Below, piece after piece: positions 16,724 through 23,313 of a stretch of DNA of 64,000 nt (position 1 is the stretch's first letter; each line of letters opens with the position of its first letter). The stretch covers positions 50,864 to 114,863 of the forward strand of contig JAPLAJ010000053.1 of assembly GCA_026393335.1 (NCBI GenBank). Reading direction: 5' to 3'. The position numbers were made by a program, and so were the translations under genes. The notes beneath the pieces were generated by a model. The model worked only from the letters and a program-made list of their open reading frames with translations. It was not told the DNA's origin and did no database searches. The stretch comes from Rhodoluna sp. Its GTDB lineage: Bacteria > Actinomycetota > Actinomycetes > Actinomycetales > Microbacteriaceae.

Positions 16724-16745
16724 GTATAGACATATCGTATAGACA
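16724..16745 (-). promoter_or_regulatory. Probable VapB operator (tandem 9-bp repeats)
   Basis: Two perfect copies of GTATAGACA (16724-16732 and 16737-16745) are separated by TATC, giving a 13-bp period. They lie 28-49 bp upstream of vapB, over the expected promoter, as is usual for autoregulated toxin-antitoxin operons. Confidence 0.55.
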
Positions 16746-16757
16746 ATTTTGGAGAAG

Positions 16758-17783
16758 TCAAGAGGTTATTCGCAGGTCCAAACTGTGGAATCTGGAAGGT
16801 ATGAATTTGTAATCTTCAAGATCAAAGATGATTTCTGAGGTTGGAAGTACTTCCCAATCAGAGAATCTTAGGAACCACTCTTCAAGAACAACTCTTGTTT
16901 CTAACTGCGCTAGATGCATACCTATGCAAGAGTGTCTGCCGTAACCAAAACCAAGGTGAGGGTTAGCTCCCCTATCTAGTTTGATTTGTTCCGGATCTTG
17001 AATTACTTCCTTGTCTTGGTTTGCTGAAACAAAAGATAGCCAGGCATAAACAGGTTCAGTTGGGTTAGTTGTTTGTTCTGTATCAATTCTGTGCATCATT
17101 GGAAGGGGAGATAAGAACCTAACCATTTCATTTATGAACTCAGGCATACGTTCTGGTTGAGCCTTTAGGGTTTGTAAATGCTCTTTATTTTTGGCTAGAT
17201 GCCAGAGAGATCCTGATATAAGTTTCACAACTGTATCTCTACCGCCAGCTAGCACTAGGTTAGCCATTCCATATTTCTCTTTACGAGTTAGGGTTCTGCC
17301 AGCCATTTCAGCCCTATTCAAAATTCCAAACAGGTCTTCGGTTGGCTGCTCATCTAATTCATCAAATGCCTTCTTTAGGTATCTATCCAGGTGATCTCCA
17401 TGACGGATACCATCTTCATCAGTAATCCAGGTATCTGGCCCCCAAGAGAACCACTCCTGGACATCCTGAGGTCTACCAAAGACAACACCTAAACATTGAA
17501 CAATCATTTGCAGTGCTAGATCGTGAGTAATCTCAACTTCACTTTCAAAAGAACCAATGAGCGCTTTGGCTATCTTTCTGAACTCTGGTTCAAACTGAGC
17601 AACGCTGTCTTTACTAAACCATGGGTTCAGTAAAGCTCGCATTTCTGTGTGGTGAGGAGGGTCGACTTCTAGAGGTAATTGCTTGTAATCTCTAACGTCC
17701 TGGTCGCCTTGCAGGTCACTGGAGTATTTCTCATAGTCTCTGGCTGCTGCTCTAACATTTGCCGAACCTTTGATGATGTTCAT
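16758..17783 (-). CDS. Cytochrome P450, N-terminally short
   Basis: Heme-thiolate mono-oxygenase. 341 residues, against about 400 for typical bacterial P450s. It has the I-helix oxygen-activation motif AGGRDT (179-184), the K-helix ExxR as EMVR (219-222) and the heme loop FGYGRHSCIG with ligand Cys 286. The sequence begins near the usual B-helix region (VRAAARDYEKYSSD), so the first 50-60 residues of the common fold are absent. The ATG overlaps the stop of the glutaredoxin-like gene by one base. The substrate is unknown. Confidence 0.88.
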   Translation of the reverse strand: MNIIKGSANVRAAARDYEKYSSDLQGDQDVRDYKQLPLEVDPPHHTEMRALLNPWFSKDSVAQFEPEFRKIAKALIGSFESEVEITHDLALQMIVQCLGVVFGRPQDVQEWFSWGPDTWITDEDGIRHGDHLDRYLKKAFDELDEQPTEDLFGILNRAEMAGRTLTRKEKYGMANLVLAGGRDTVVKLISGSLWHLAKNKEHLQTLKAQPERMPEFINEMVRFLSPLPMMHRIDTEQTTNPTEPVYAWLSFVSANQDKEVIQDPEQIKLDRGANPHLGFGYGRHSCIGMHLAQLETRVVLEEWFLRFSDWEVLPTSEIIFDLEDYKFIPSRFHSLDLRITS

Positions 17784-18070
17784 TACCTAACGAACTCCTC
17801 TAATGCACCTCTAAGCCTCACTGGATCAATGCGCCAGTAGTTATGGACTTTGCCATTGATCAGAAGAACTGGCACTTCTTCGGAGTATTTGTTCCATAGG
17901 TCTTCATCAACCAAAATGTCATGCTCAACTAGGTTCACCTGGATGTGTCTGGCGACCCCTGTGTACTCTGCTCTGAAGGCTCCAACGACAGCATTGACTG
18001 TGACTCTGGCTTCATCGCATAGATGACAGCCTGATTTGCCTATCAGGGTCAGGTCAATGGTTGTGCTCAT
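17783..18070 (-). CDS. Glutaredoxin-like thiol-redox protein
   Basis: 95 residues with a thioredoxin-type fold: redox pair CHLC in GKSGCHLCDEARVTV near residue 15, and the cis-proline segment EEVPVLLINGK. It belongs to the short actinobacterial glutaredoxin-like group (DUF836-type), which probably works with mycothiol or thioredoxin. It is the first gene of a two-gene operon with the P450, stop and start overlapping by one base. A TAATCT box lies 6 nt before the ATG. A link to P450 function is inferred only from the coupling. Confidence 0.82.
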   Translation of the reverse strand: MSTTIDLTLIGKSGCHLCDEARVTVNAVVGAFRAEYTGVARHIQVNLVEHDILVDEDLWNKYSEEVPVLLINGKVHNYWRIDPVRLRGALEEFVR

Positions 18071-18076
18071 GCCTCA

Positions 18077-18082
18077 AGATTA
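18077..18082 (-). promoter_or_regulatory. Leaderless -10 box, glutaredoxin-P450 operon
   Basis: TAATCT on the minus strand with a 6-nt spacer (TGAGGC) to the ATG at 18070. Confidence 0.55.
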
Positions 18083-18097
18083 TTCCAGTTCACTGCC

Positions 18098-18103
18098 TAG
18101 ACT
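18098..18103 (+). promoter_or_regulatory. Leaderless -10 box, HAD phosphatase gene
   Basis: TAGACT with a 6-nt spacer (AGACAT) to the GTG at 18110. It supports GTG as the start. Confidence 0.55.
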
Positions 18104-18109
18104 AGACAT

Positions 18110-18853
18110 GTGCCTAAATCCCCTAAGAAGCAACCTGCTGCTTTCTTCGATGTCGATAACACGCTAGTGCGTGGCTCGACCAGCTATCAGTTTGGCAAAG
18201 AGGCATACCGCAGAAGGTTCTTCCCCCGCAAAGACTTCATTGCTTTTGCTTGGCACCAGATAGTTTTTCTAACTAAAGGTGAAACAGAGCACATGCTCTC
18301 AGCCATCAAAGACCGTGCTCTTGGTTTGGTAGTAGGCAGAGAATACGCCCAGATGATTGATCTAGTTGCTAATGTCTACCAATCAAACATCAAGCCAAAG
18401 ATTTGGCCGGAGACCGCTCGCCTTGCTCAACAGCATATTGCTGCAGGTAGAGAAGTGTGGTTGATTACAGCAGCTCCTCAAGAGATGGGTGAAGAGATTG
18501 CTAGGGCTCTTGGCTTGACTGGAGCTCTAGGAACACGTCTTGAACACATCGATGGAATCCTTACAGGCAAACTAGTTGGTAAGCCTCTGCACGGAAAAGA
18601 AAAGCCGAAGGCAATCAAGAAGCTAGCTATGGAACGTGGCTTTAGCCTCAAGAAATCATTTGCATACAGCGATAGCCACAATGATCTACCGATGCTTACT
18701 CTTGTGGGTCACCCGGTTGCAGTAAACCCAGACAAGATACTGAAGATTTACGCTAAATCTGCTGGTTGGAAGATCTATGACTTCAAACGCAGAGAATTAA
18801 GACTGCAAAAGAAAACTGCCAAAAAAGAAATAAAGATTGGCAAAAGAGGTTAA
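18110..18853 (+). CDS. HAD-superfamily (SerB-like, IB) hydrolase
   Basis: 247 residues of the HAD-IB phosphatase type: nucleophile motif FFDVDNTLVRGST (about 13-25), motif II Thr in WLITAAPQE, a motif III lysine around KPKAIKKLA, and motif IV YSDSHNDLPML. HAD-IB proteins dephosphorylate phosphoserine, lysophosphatidic acid or similar small substrates; the substrate here cannot be told. It ends with a lysine-rich tail. The GTG start is supported by the leaderless promoter. It is divergent to the glutaredoxin gene and convergent with bS22. Confidence 0.85.
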   Translation: MPKSPKKQPAAFFDVDNTLVRGSTSYQFGKEAYRRRFFPRKDFIAFAWHQIVFLTKGETEHMLSAIKDRALGLVVGREYAQMIDLVANVYQSNIKPKIWPETARLAQQHIAAGREVWLITAAPQEMGEEIARALGLTGALGTRLEHIDGILTGKLVGKPLHGKEKPKAIKKLAMERGFSLKKSFAYSDSHNDLPMLTLVGHPVAVNPDKILKIYAKSAGWKIYDFKRRELRLQKKTAKKEIKIGKRG

Positions 18854-18880
18854 AGAAAAACCTGCCGGATTAGCGGCAGG
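18853..18880 (-). terminator. Rho-independent terminator of bS22
   Basis: Stem CCTGCCG (18861-18867) and CGGCAGG (18874-18880) with a 6-nt loop. On the minus strand it is followed by a T-rich run (TTTTTCTTT). It may also limit the convergent HAD transcript. Confidence 0.75.
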
Positions 18881-18914
18881 CAATCTTCGCTCTAAGAGCT
18901 AAATCACGAAGTTT

Positions 18915-19013
18915 TTACTTCTTATTACGACGTTGGTGACGAGTCTTACGAAGCAACTTACGGTGCTTCTTCTTCGACATACGCTTACGACGCTTCTTGA
19001 CAACTGATCCCAC
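18915..19013 (-). CDS. Small ribosomal protein bS22 (AURKAIP1/COX24 family)
   Basis: A 32-residue, extremely basic protein: GTG start, then GSVVKKRRKRMSKKKHRKLL and RKTRHQRRNKK. This is nearly the invariant actinobacterial bS22 sequence, a small-subunit ribosomal protein. A GAGG ribosome binding site (19019-19022) is 5 nt before the GTG. A hairpin terminator follows the stop. A promoter-like TAGAAT at 19071-19076 and a hairpin at 19035-19055 lie in its leader. Confidence 0.92.
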   Translation of the reverse strand: MGSVVKKRRKRMSKKKHRKLLRKTRHQRRNKK

Positions 19014-19034
19014 AAAGACCTCTTTATTTAGATA

Positions 19035-19055
19035 AACCCCTGTGAATCAGGGGTT
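19035..19055 (-). promoter_or_regulatory. Leader hairpin upstream of bS22
   Basis: Perfect stem AACCCCTG / CAGGGGTT with a 5-nt loop. It lies between the TAGAAT box (19071-19076, minus) and the bS22 ribosome binding site. It could be an autoregulatory or attenuating element; only weak T-richness follows, so termination is uncertain. Confidence 0.4.
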
Positions 19056-19070
19056 CTTTCGACTCCTTGT

Positions 19071-19076
19071 ATTCTA
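19071..19076 (-). promoter_or_regulatory. -10 box of bS22
   Basis: TAGAAT on the minus strand, about 58 nt before the GTG, giving a leader of roughly 50 nt that includes the hairpin and the Shine-Dalgarno site. Confidence 0.4.
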
Positions 19077-19151
19077 GCCCACGCTTGGCTATTGGTAAAA
19101 ACCCCTGCTAATCCCTAGGCATTAGCACAGAGGAAGTAAAGTGAAAGCACT

Positions 19152-19685
19152 ATGACTGAAGAGCAGCCTTACACCTTGGTAAAGAAGACCCCCAGTTTTG
19201 AAATAAGGCATTATCCAAGCTATGTCCTAGTTCAAGTAACTACTAGGGGCGAGTTCTCTAGAGCCGCGAGCATGGCATTTAGTCCGCTCGTGAACTACAT
19301 TTCTGGCCGTAACGAATCAAGGGAAAAGTTTGCAATGACTGCCCCGGTTATTCATGCCCCAGATAAAGCATCAGAGGTCCATGTAGTGAGCTTTGTGCTA
19401 CCTAAAGATGTGTCAATCAAAGACCTGCCACTACCTAGCGATGCTCAGGTTTCCAGGCATCACGTTGATGCTCATTATGCTGCAGCAGTCAAGTTCAGAG
19501 GTTTAGCTAGCTTTGAACACTTCAATTCTTTAGGCAATCAGCTTCTAGTTGATGTCAAAAGCGCTGGCTTAGAGGTAGCCGGTGATCCCTACTATGCCCG
19601 CTTCGATCCTCCATGGAAACCAGGTTTCCTAAGAAGAAATGAAGCGATAGTCGCATTAGCCGGATACCCCTCGAAAGGAAAATAA
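19152..19685 (+). CDS. SOUL-family heme-binding protein
   Basis: 177 residues with the SOUL/HBP signature: YTLVKKTPSFEIRHYPSYVLVQVTT at the start, then EKFAMTAPV, SFVLPKD and PYYARFDPPWKPGFLRRNE. Family members bind heme or tetrapyrroles; the bacterial role is unsettled. The ATG at 19152 overlaps the TGA of a four-codon open frame (GTG at 19141) that owns the well-placed GAGGAAG ribosome binding site, so initiation may be coupled. The stop overlaps the ATG of the channel gene by one base. Confidence 0.85.
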   Translation: MTEEQPYTLVKKTPSFEIRHYPSYVLVQVTTRGEFSRAASMAFSPLVNYISGRNESREKFAMTAPVIHAPDKASEVHVVSFVLPKDVSIKDLPLPSDAQVSRHHVDAHYAAAVKFRGLASFEHFNSLGNQLLVDVKSAGLEVAGDPYYARFDPPWKPGFLRRNEAIVALAGYPSKGK

Positions 19686-20335
19686 TGGAAATCAACAAAA
19701 ATCTAAGAAGCGCTCTTGCTGAAGCAGTTGGTGTGATGTTGTTTGTGACATCGATTGTTGCAGTTAACTTCAACCCAACCTTCCACAACCTAGCTCTAGC
19801 TGGAACACTAACTCTGATGATTCTGGTTACAGCAACAGTTTCAGGTGGACACCTAAACCCTGCAGTATCACTATTCTTCTTTGCCCGAAAAGCAATCAGC
19901 CTTGCAACTCTTATTCAATACTGGATTGCTCAGTTACTTGGAGCATTTGCTGGTCTATACCTTGGCTACTCACTCTCAGGTTCTCAAGTGGTTGCAAAGA
20001 TTGCCCCTGCCGGTGTTTCAGAATCTGGTGCTTTCATCGGTGAAGTATTAGCAACTACTGTCTTGGTTGTGATCATCGCTCGTCTTGCATCAACTGAGAG
20101 AGCATCAATCATTCCTTTTGCAGTTGGTATCTGGGTTCTAGCTGCAAGCACCTTTACTCTTACCGGAGCTCAGGCAAACCCAGCGGTTACCTTCGCCCTG
20201 ATGCTACGCGATGGCTTCACCCAGAACCACCTAGCCGTAGTTCTTGCTGAAATCGTTGGTGCACTTATTGCCTTTATCTACATCAGTGTGCTTGATGGCA
20301 AGCCAAAGAAGGCTAAGAAAGCTAAGAAGAAATAA
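19685..20335 (+). CDS. MIP-family channel (aquaporin/aquaglyceroporin-like)
   Basis: 216-residue membrane protein with six segments and both pore half-helices: SGGHLNPAVS near residue 58 and GAQANPAVTF near residue 162. The two NPA motifs define the MIP family. Water, glycerol or arsenite are possible substrates. The proximity of arsC makes arsenite export worth considering, but a terminator and a separate promoter lie between the genes. It ends in a lysine-rich cytoplasmic tail (KKAKKAKKK). One-base overlap with the SOUL gene. Confidence 0.88.
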   Translation: MEINKNLRSALAEAVGVMLFVTSIVAVNFNPTFHNLALAGTLTLMILVTATVSGGHLNPAVSLFFFARKAISLATLIQYWIAQLLGAFAGLYLGYSLSGSQVVAKIAPAGVSESGAFIGEVLATTVLVVIIARLASTERASIIPFAVGIWVLAASTFTLTGAQANPAVTFALMLRDGFTQNHLAVVLAEIVGALIAFIYISVLDGKPKKAKKAKKK

Positions 20336-20355
20336 TTCACCTTTAGTTCATTCTG

Positions 20356-20388
20356 TAATGCCCCTGACCAGAACGGTTGGGGGCATTA
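20356..20388 (+). terminator. Terminator after the SOUL-MIP operon
   Basis: Stem TAATGCCCC (20356-20364) and GGGGCATTA (20380-20388), with further ACC/GGT pairing inside the loop. The T-run is weak (CTGCTTT). It separates the channel gene from arsC. Confidence 0.65.
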
Positions 20389-20394
20389 CTGCTT

Positions 20395-20400
20395 TAGGGT
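20395..20400 (+). promoter_or_regulatory. Leaderless -10 box of arsC
   Basis: TAGGGT with a 6-nt spacer (TTAGTC) to the ATG at 20407. Confidence 0.55.
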
Positions 20401-20406
20401 TTAGTC

Positions 20407-20814
20407 ATGAGTTATAAATCAAGTGTTCTATTTGTGTGCGTTCATAATGCTGGTCGTTCCCAGATGGCTGCTGGATTCCTTAGAGAACTAGCCGGCGATC
20501 GAGTTGAAGTTCTCTCTGCCGGCACTCAGCCAAAGAATGAGATCAACCCAAGTGCTATTGAAGCAATGGCTGAAGTCGGTATCGACATCACAGGTCAACA
20601 ACCTAAAGTTCTAACTGAGGATGCCGTCAAGGCAAGTGACTACGTAATCACTATGGGTTGTGGGGATGAATGCCCTTGGTTCCCAGGCAAGATTTATCTT
20701 GATTGGGTATTAGATGATCCAGCTGGTCTAGGTGTTGAATCAGTAAGACCAATCCGAGACAAGATCAAAGACCTTGTTACCGGCCTTGTTGCCGAAATAG
20801 ACGCTAAGCCTTAG
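20407..20814 (+). CDS. arsC: Arsenate reductase / arsenate-mycothiol transferase, LMW-phosphatase fold
   Basis: 135 residues with the low-molecular-weight phosphatase P-loop CVHNAGRSQMAAGF (CX5R, Cys near residue 11), the segment MGCGDECPWFPGK and the general-acid loop DWVLDDPAG. This matches the actinobacterial mycothiol-linked ArsC group, which reduces arsenate to arsenite. A protein-tyrosine-phosphatase role cannot be excluded. The 3' end overlaps the convergent ArsR-like gene by 11 bp. Confidence 0.85.
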   Translation: MSYKSSVLFVCVHNAGRSQMAAGFLRELAGDRVEVLSAGTQPKNEINPSAIEAMAEVGIDITGQQPKVLTEDAVKASDYVITMGCGDECPWFPGKIYLDWVLDDPAGLGVESVRPIRDKIKDLVTGLVAEIDAKP

Positions 20815-21349
20815 TTTTCTTAGCAGCTGGTTTTTTAGCGGCACGCTTCTTTGCTGGAGCTGACTTGTTAGTAACTTTCTTGGCAGCAGCTTTTACTTTC
20901 CCTGTTGCTTCTTCAACCTTTACTGTGGCTTCTCTTTTAGCATCAGATAGTTTTCTACCGAATTCTTTTCCAGCCTCTTCTGCATCAAACTCAAGATTTA
21001 TCTTTGCGCCAACTCGCTTCTCGAGCCAGCTAGCTGCCGAAGAAATAAGGTTACCGATGTTCTCACCAAGCACATCGGCTTGGCCTGACACAAAAGCTGA
21101 GCCGAACTTACCAAACCACTTAGCTGCCTCTGCTAAACCAGTCTTGTTCAAAGAGTATGTGCTGGTCTTACCTTTAGTAACAACAGTTAGTAACTCGGCT
21201 TTAACAAGCACCTTGAGATGCTTATCAAGAACAGTTGCTGAAAGCTTGGTGGATTTTGCAAGCGCAGCGGTAGTCAACGCTTCGACTGCTACCAGTTCGA
21301 GAATAGTTCTACGGTTCTGATCAGCAAGTGCATTGAATACATCGGTCAT
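20804..21349 (-). CDS. ArsR-like winged-helix regulator with Lys/Ala-rich tail
   Basis: 181 residues. Residues about 1-75 are a winged helix of the ArsR type (MTDVFNALADQNRRTILELV, LSATVLDKHLKVLVKAELL, wing GKTSTYSLN). The middle (about 80-135) is an alpha-helical START/SRPBCC-less spacer. Residues about 140-181 are a histone-H1-like Lys/Ala/Pro tail (APAKKRAAKKPAAKKTKA) likely to bind DNA nonspecifically. No metal-binding CxC motif of arsenic sensors is present, so arsenic regulation is not supported directly. Its start overlaps the proC stop by one codon base. Confidence 0.75.
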   Translation of the reverse strand: MTDVFNALADQNRRTILELVAVEALTTAALAKSTKLSATVLDKHLKVLVKAELLTVVTKGKTSTYSLNKTGLAEAAKWFGKFGSAFVSGQADVLGENIGNLISSAASWLEKRVGAKINLEFDAEEAGKEFGRKLSDAKREATVKVEEATGKVKAAAKKVTNKSAPAKKRAAKKPAAKKTKA

Positions 21350-22179
21350 TACTTTTGCTCCTGGGCTATTTCCTTAGCGCGAGCTAACGCTGCGCTTGTT
21401 GCTTTAAAGAATAAGTCATTGAGGTTACCTTCTTGAAGGATGGCTATAGCCTTCATGGTCGTTCCGTTAGGACTTGTTACCTGACGTCTAAGCTCTGCTG
21501 GATCTCCTTGAGACTGAACTAGCAGTTCACTTGCACCGAGGAAGGTTTGTGACACCAATAGATATGCATCCTCTTGGCTAAAGCCATGACTTACAGCAGT
21601 CTTGATGAATTCTTCAATGAAGTAGAAAACATATGCCGGTCCTGAACCTGAGATTGTGGAGAGTGCATCTATCTGCTCTTCTGGCACAACAAGTGTTTTG
21701 CCCACTGCTTCAAACAATGAAACTGATAGGGCAAGCTCTGATTCAGAAACTCTAGAGCCAGCTGAAATCCCTGTGAGGCCTGAACCAATAAGAGCTGGTG
21801 TGTTTGGCATTGCTCTGATAACTGCAACAGAATCAGGCAAGCTCTGTTCCATAGTCTTTATCTCAACGCCAGCAGCTACCGAAATAACTAGAGCATCATT
21901 AGCAATCACAGATTTAACTTCTTGAAGAACTTGAATCACATAAGCAGGTTTGACGGCAACTAAAACTATGTCCGCACCTTCAACAGCTAGTGTGTTGGCG
22001 TTTGGTTGGTAGTCGGTAGCAAATGCGGTGACACCAAACTCCTTAGCTAGAGCTTCTGCACTCTCAACTGTTTTAGTTGTAGCCCTTACATCAGAACCTT
22101 TAGTGCCGTTTTTGATCATGCCAGCCAGGATTGCGGTTCCCATAGAACCTGTTCCTAAGATTGCAACTGTTTTAGTCAT
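21349..22179 (-). CDS. proC: Pyrroline-5-carboxylate reductase
   Basis: Last step of proline synthesis: reduces P5C with NAD(P)H. 276 residues: Rossmann GTGSMGTAIL at about 9-18, the middle segment RAMPNTPALIGSG, the dimerisation and active-site segment SGSGPAYVF and the C-terminal VTSPNGTTMKAI. The last is normally SPGGTT; the G-to-N change is at a loop glycine and does not remove the Thr. It starts 4 bp after the upstream membrane-anchored gene and overlaps the regulator downstream. Confidence 0.93.
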   Translation of the reverse strand: MTKTVAILGTGSMGTAILAGMIKNGTKGSDVRATTKTVESAEALAKEFGVTAFATDYQPNANTLAVEGADIVLVAVKPAYVIQVLQEVKSVIANDALVISVAAGVEIKTMEQSLPDSVAVIRAMPNTPALIGSGLTGISAGSRVSESELALSVSLFEAVGKTLVVPEEQIDALSTISGSGPAYVFYFIEEFIKTAVSHGFSQEDAYLLVSQTFLGASELLVQSQGDPAELRRQVTSPNGTTMKAIAILQEGNLNDLFFKATSAALARAKEIAQEQK

Positions 22180-22183
22180 ATGA

Positions 22184-22777
22184 CTAGTTCAACACAAATT
22201 GTGGCTGGTTGGTGCTGAGAATGCCATTTACTTCTGCTTGCAGAACATAGCTTGCACCATCTGCTGTTACCGAAGGAAGTCCGTCGGTTAGAGCACAACC
22301 TGAATCATTTGATCTGACTCGATCCCATCTACCTGCAGGATTAGCCATTGAAACATTTGGCTGCAGCATGATTGGCTCAGATGCAAATCTTTCAGCATTG
22401 CAATCTTTTGAATTCCAAACATTATCCGAGCCACTTGTTACTTTGAAGAAGGTGACATCGCTACCGAGGTTGAACTTACATTCAACTGGACCGGTGTTGG
22501 TTACAGAGAACCAGAAGTATGGGGTATCGCCTGGGTTGAAAGCTAGTTGATCTTGGGATGCAGAGGTGCCAATGTGTGCTTCAATCTTGATTTGCTGTGA
22601 TTGACATGTTGAACCTGCAACCAGGGTTGGGCTTTGGTTTGGGTTGAACAGGGAACCTACCCAACCGAAGAAGGATAGAACTCCAGCAATAAGCGCCCAA
22701 ATCAATGCGATGACAACAGCTAGAAAAACGAGTCTTCTAATAAGTAGTTCTCTAGGGGAAGGATATCTTGCAAACAT
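22184..22777 (-). CDS. Membrane-anchored extracytoplasmic protein of unknown function
   Basis: 197 residues. A basic N-terminus, one membrane segment at about 16-37 (VFLAVVIALIWALIAGVLSFFG), then a soluble domain with beta-strand character. It has three cysteines that could pair (CQSQQ, VECKF, SGCAL) and a WDRVRSNDSGC segment. It resembles conserved actinobacterial DUF4232-like or unnamed extracytoplasmic domains; no catalytic motif is seen. It lies upstream of proC with a 4-bp gap. Confidence 0.7.
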   Translation of the reverse strand: MFARYPSPRELLIRRLVFLAVVIALIWALIAGVLSFFGWVGSLFNPNQSPTLVAGSTCQSQQIKIEAHIGTSASQDQLAFNPGDTPYFWFSVTNTGPVECKFNLGSDVTFFKVTSGSDNVWNSKDCNAERFASEPIMLQPNVSMANPAGRWDRVRSNDSGCALTDGLPSVTADGASYVLQAEVNGILSTNQPQFVLN

Positions 22778-22801
22778 AAGACAAGTTTGCCAGCGAGTTT
22801 G

Positions 22802-23311
22802 CTATAGCAAGCGAAGCATGCGGGTGTTGCCCAGAGTGTTTTCTTTGACCCTAGCTAGATCCAAGAACTCGGCGATACCATCATCGGCAGATTGAACCAT
22901 CTGCTCGAAGGTCGCTTGATCGACTGGAACATCGCTGATGATGTCAAACCCGCAGCGAACAAAGAAGTCAACTTCAAAGGTTAGGCAGAACACCCTTCTA
23001 ATGCCAAGGGTGTATGCACGCTCAATCAGGGCTTCAACCACAGCCTTACCCAGACCCATTCCTCTGGCACTCTGGTCCACTACAAGAGACCTAACTTCAG
23101 CTAAATCCCCCCACATAACGTGAAGAGCACCGGCAGCCAAAATGCGACCGTCCTTTGATTCAGCAATCACGAACTCCTGGACTCGCTCATAAAGAGCGAC
23201 CAGTTGGTGCTGAAGTAAGACGTTGCTGTCAACTAGAGGGGCACGCATTGCCTGAATGGCAACGATGTCGCTAGTTCGAGCAGGTCGAAGAATGAAATCT
23301 TTATCGGGCAT
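22802..23311 (-). CDS. GNAT acetyltransferase, probable short-form amino-acid N-acetyltransferase (ArgA-like)
   Basis: 169 residues with the GNAT acetyl-CoA loop SARGMGLGKAVVEAL (about 85-99) and LRPARTSDIVAI at the start. The YTLGIRRVFCLTFEVDFFVRCGF region matches the stand-alone actinobacterial N-acetylglutamate synthases (as Rv2747 in mycobacteria) and the C-terminal domain of ArgA. The likely reaction is glutamate N-acetylation at the start of arginine synthesis. It lies 2 bp after clpC on the same strand. Confidence 0.75.
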   Translation of the reverse strand: MPDKDFILRPARTSDIVAIQAMRAPLVDSNVLLQHQLVALYERVQEFVIAESKDGRILAAGALHVMWGDLAEVRSLVVDQSARGMGLGKAVVEALIERAYTLGIRRVFCLTFEVDFFVRCGFDIISDVPVDQATFEQMVQSADDGIAEFLDLARVKENTLGNTRMLRLL

Positions 23312-23313
23312 TG

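Noticed and set aside
18110..18853. Phosphoserine phosphatase (serB)
   Set aside because: The HAD-IB motifs fit, but so do many family members; there is no serine-pathway context.
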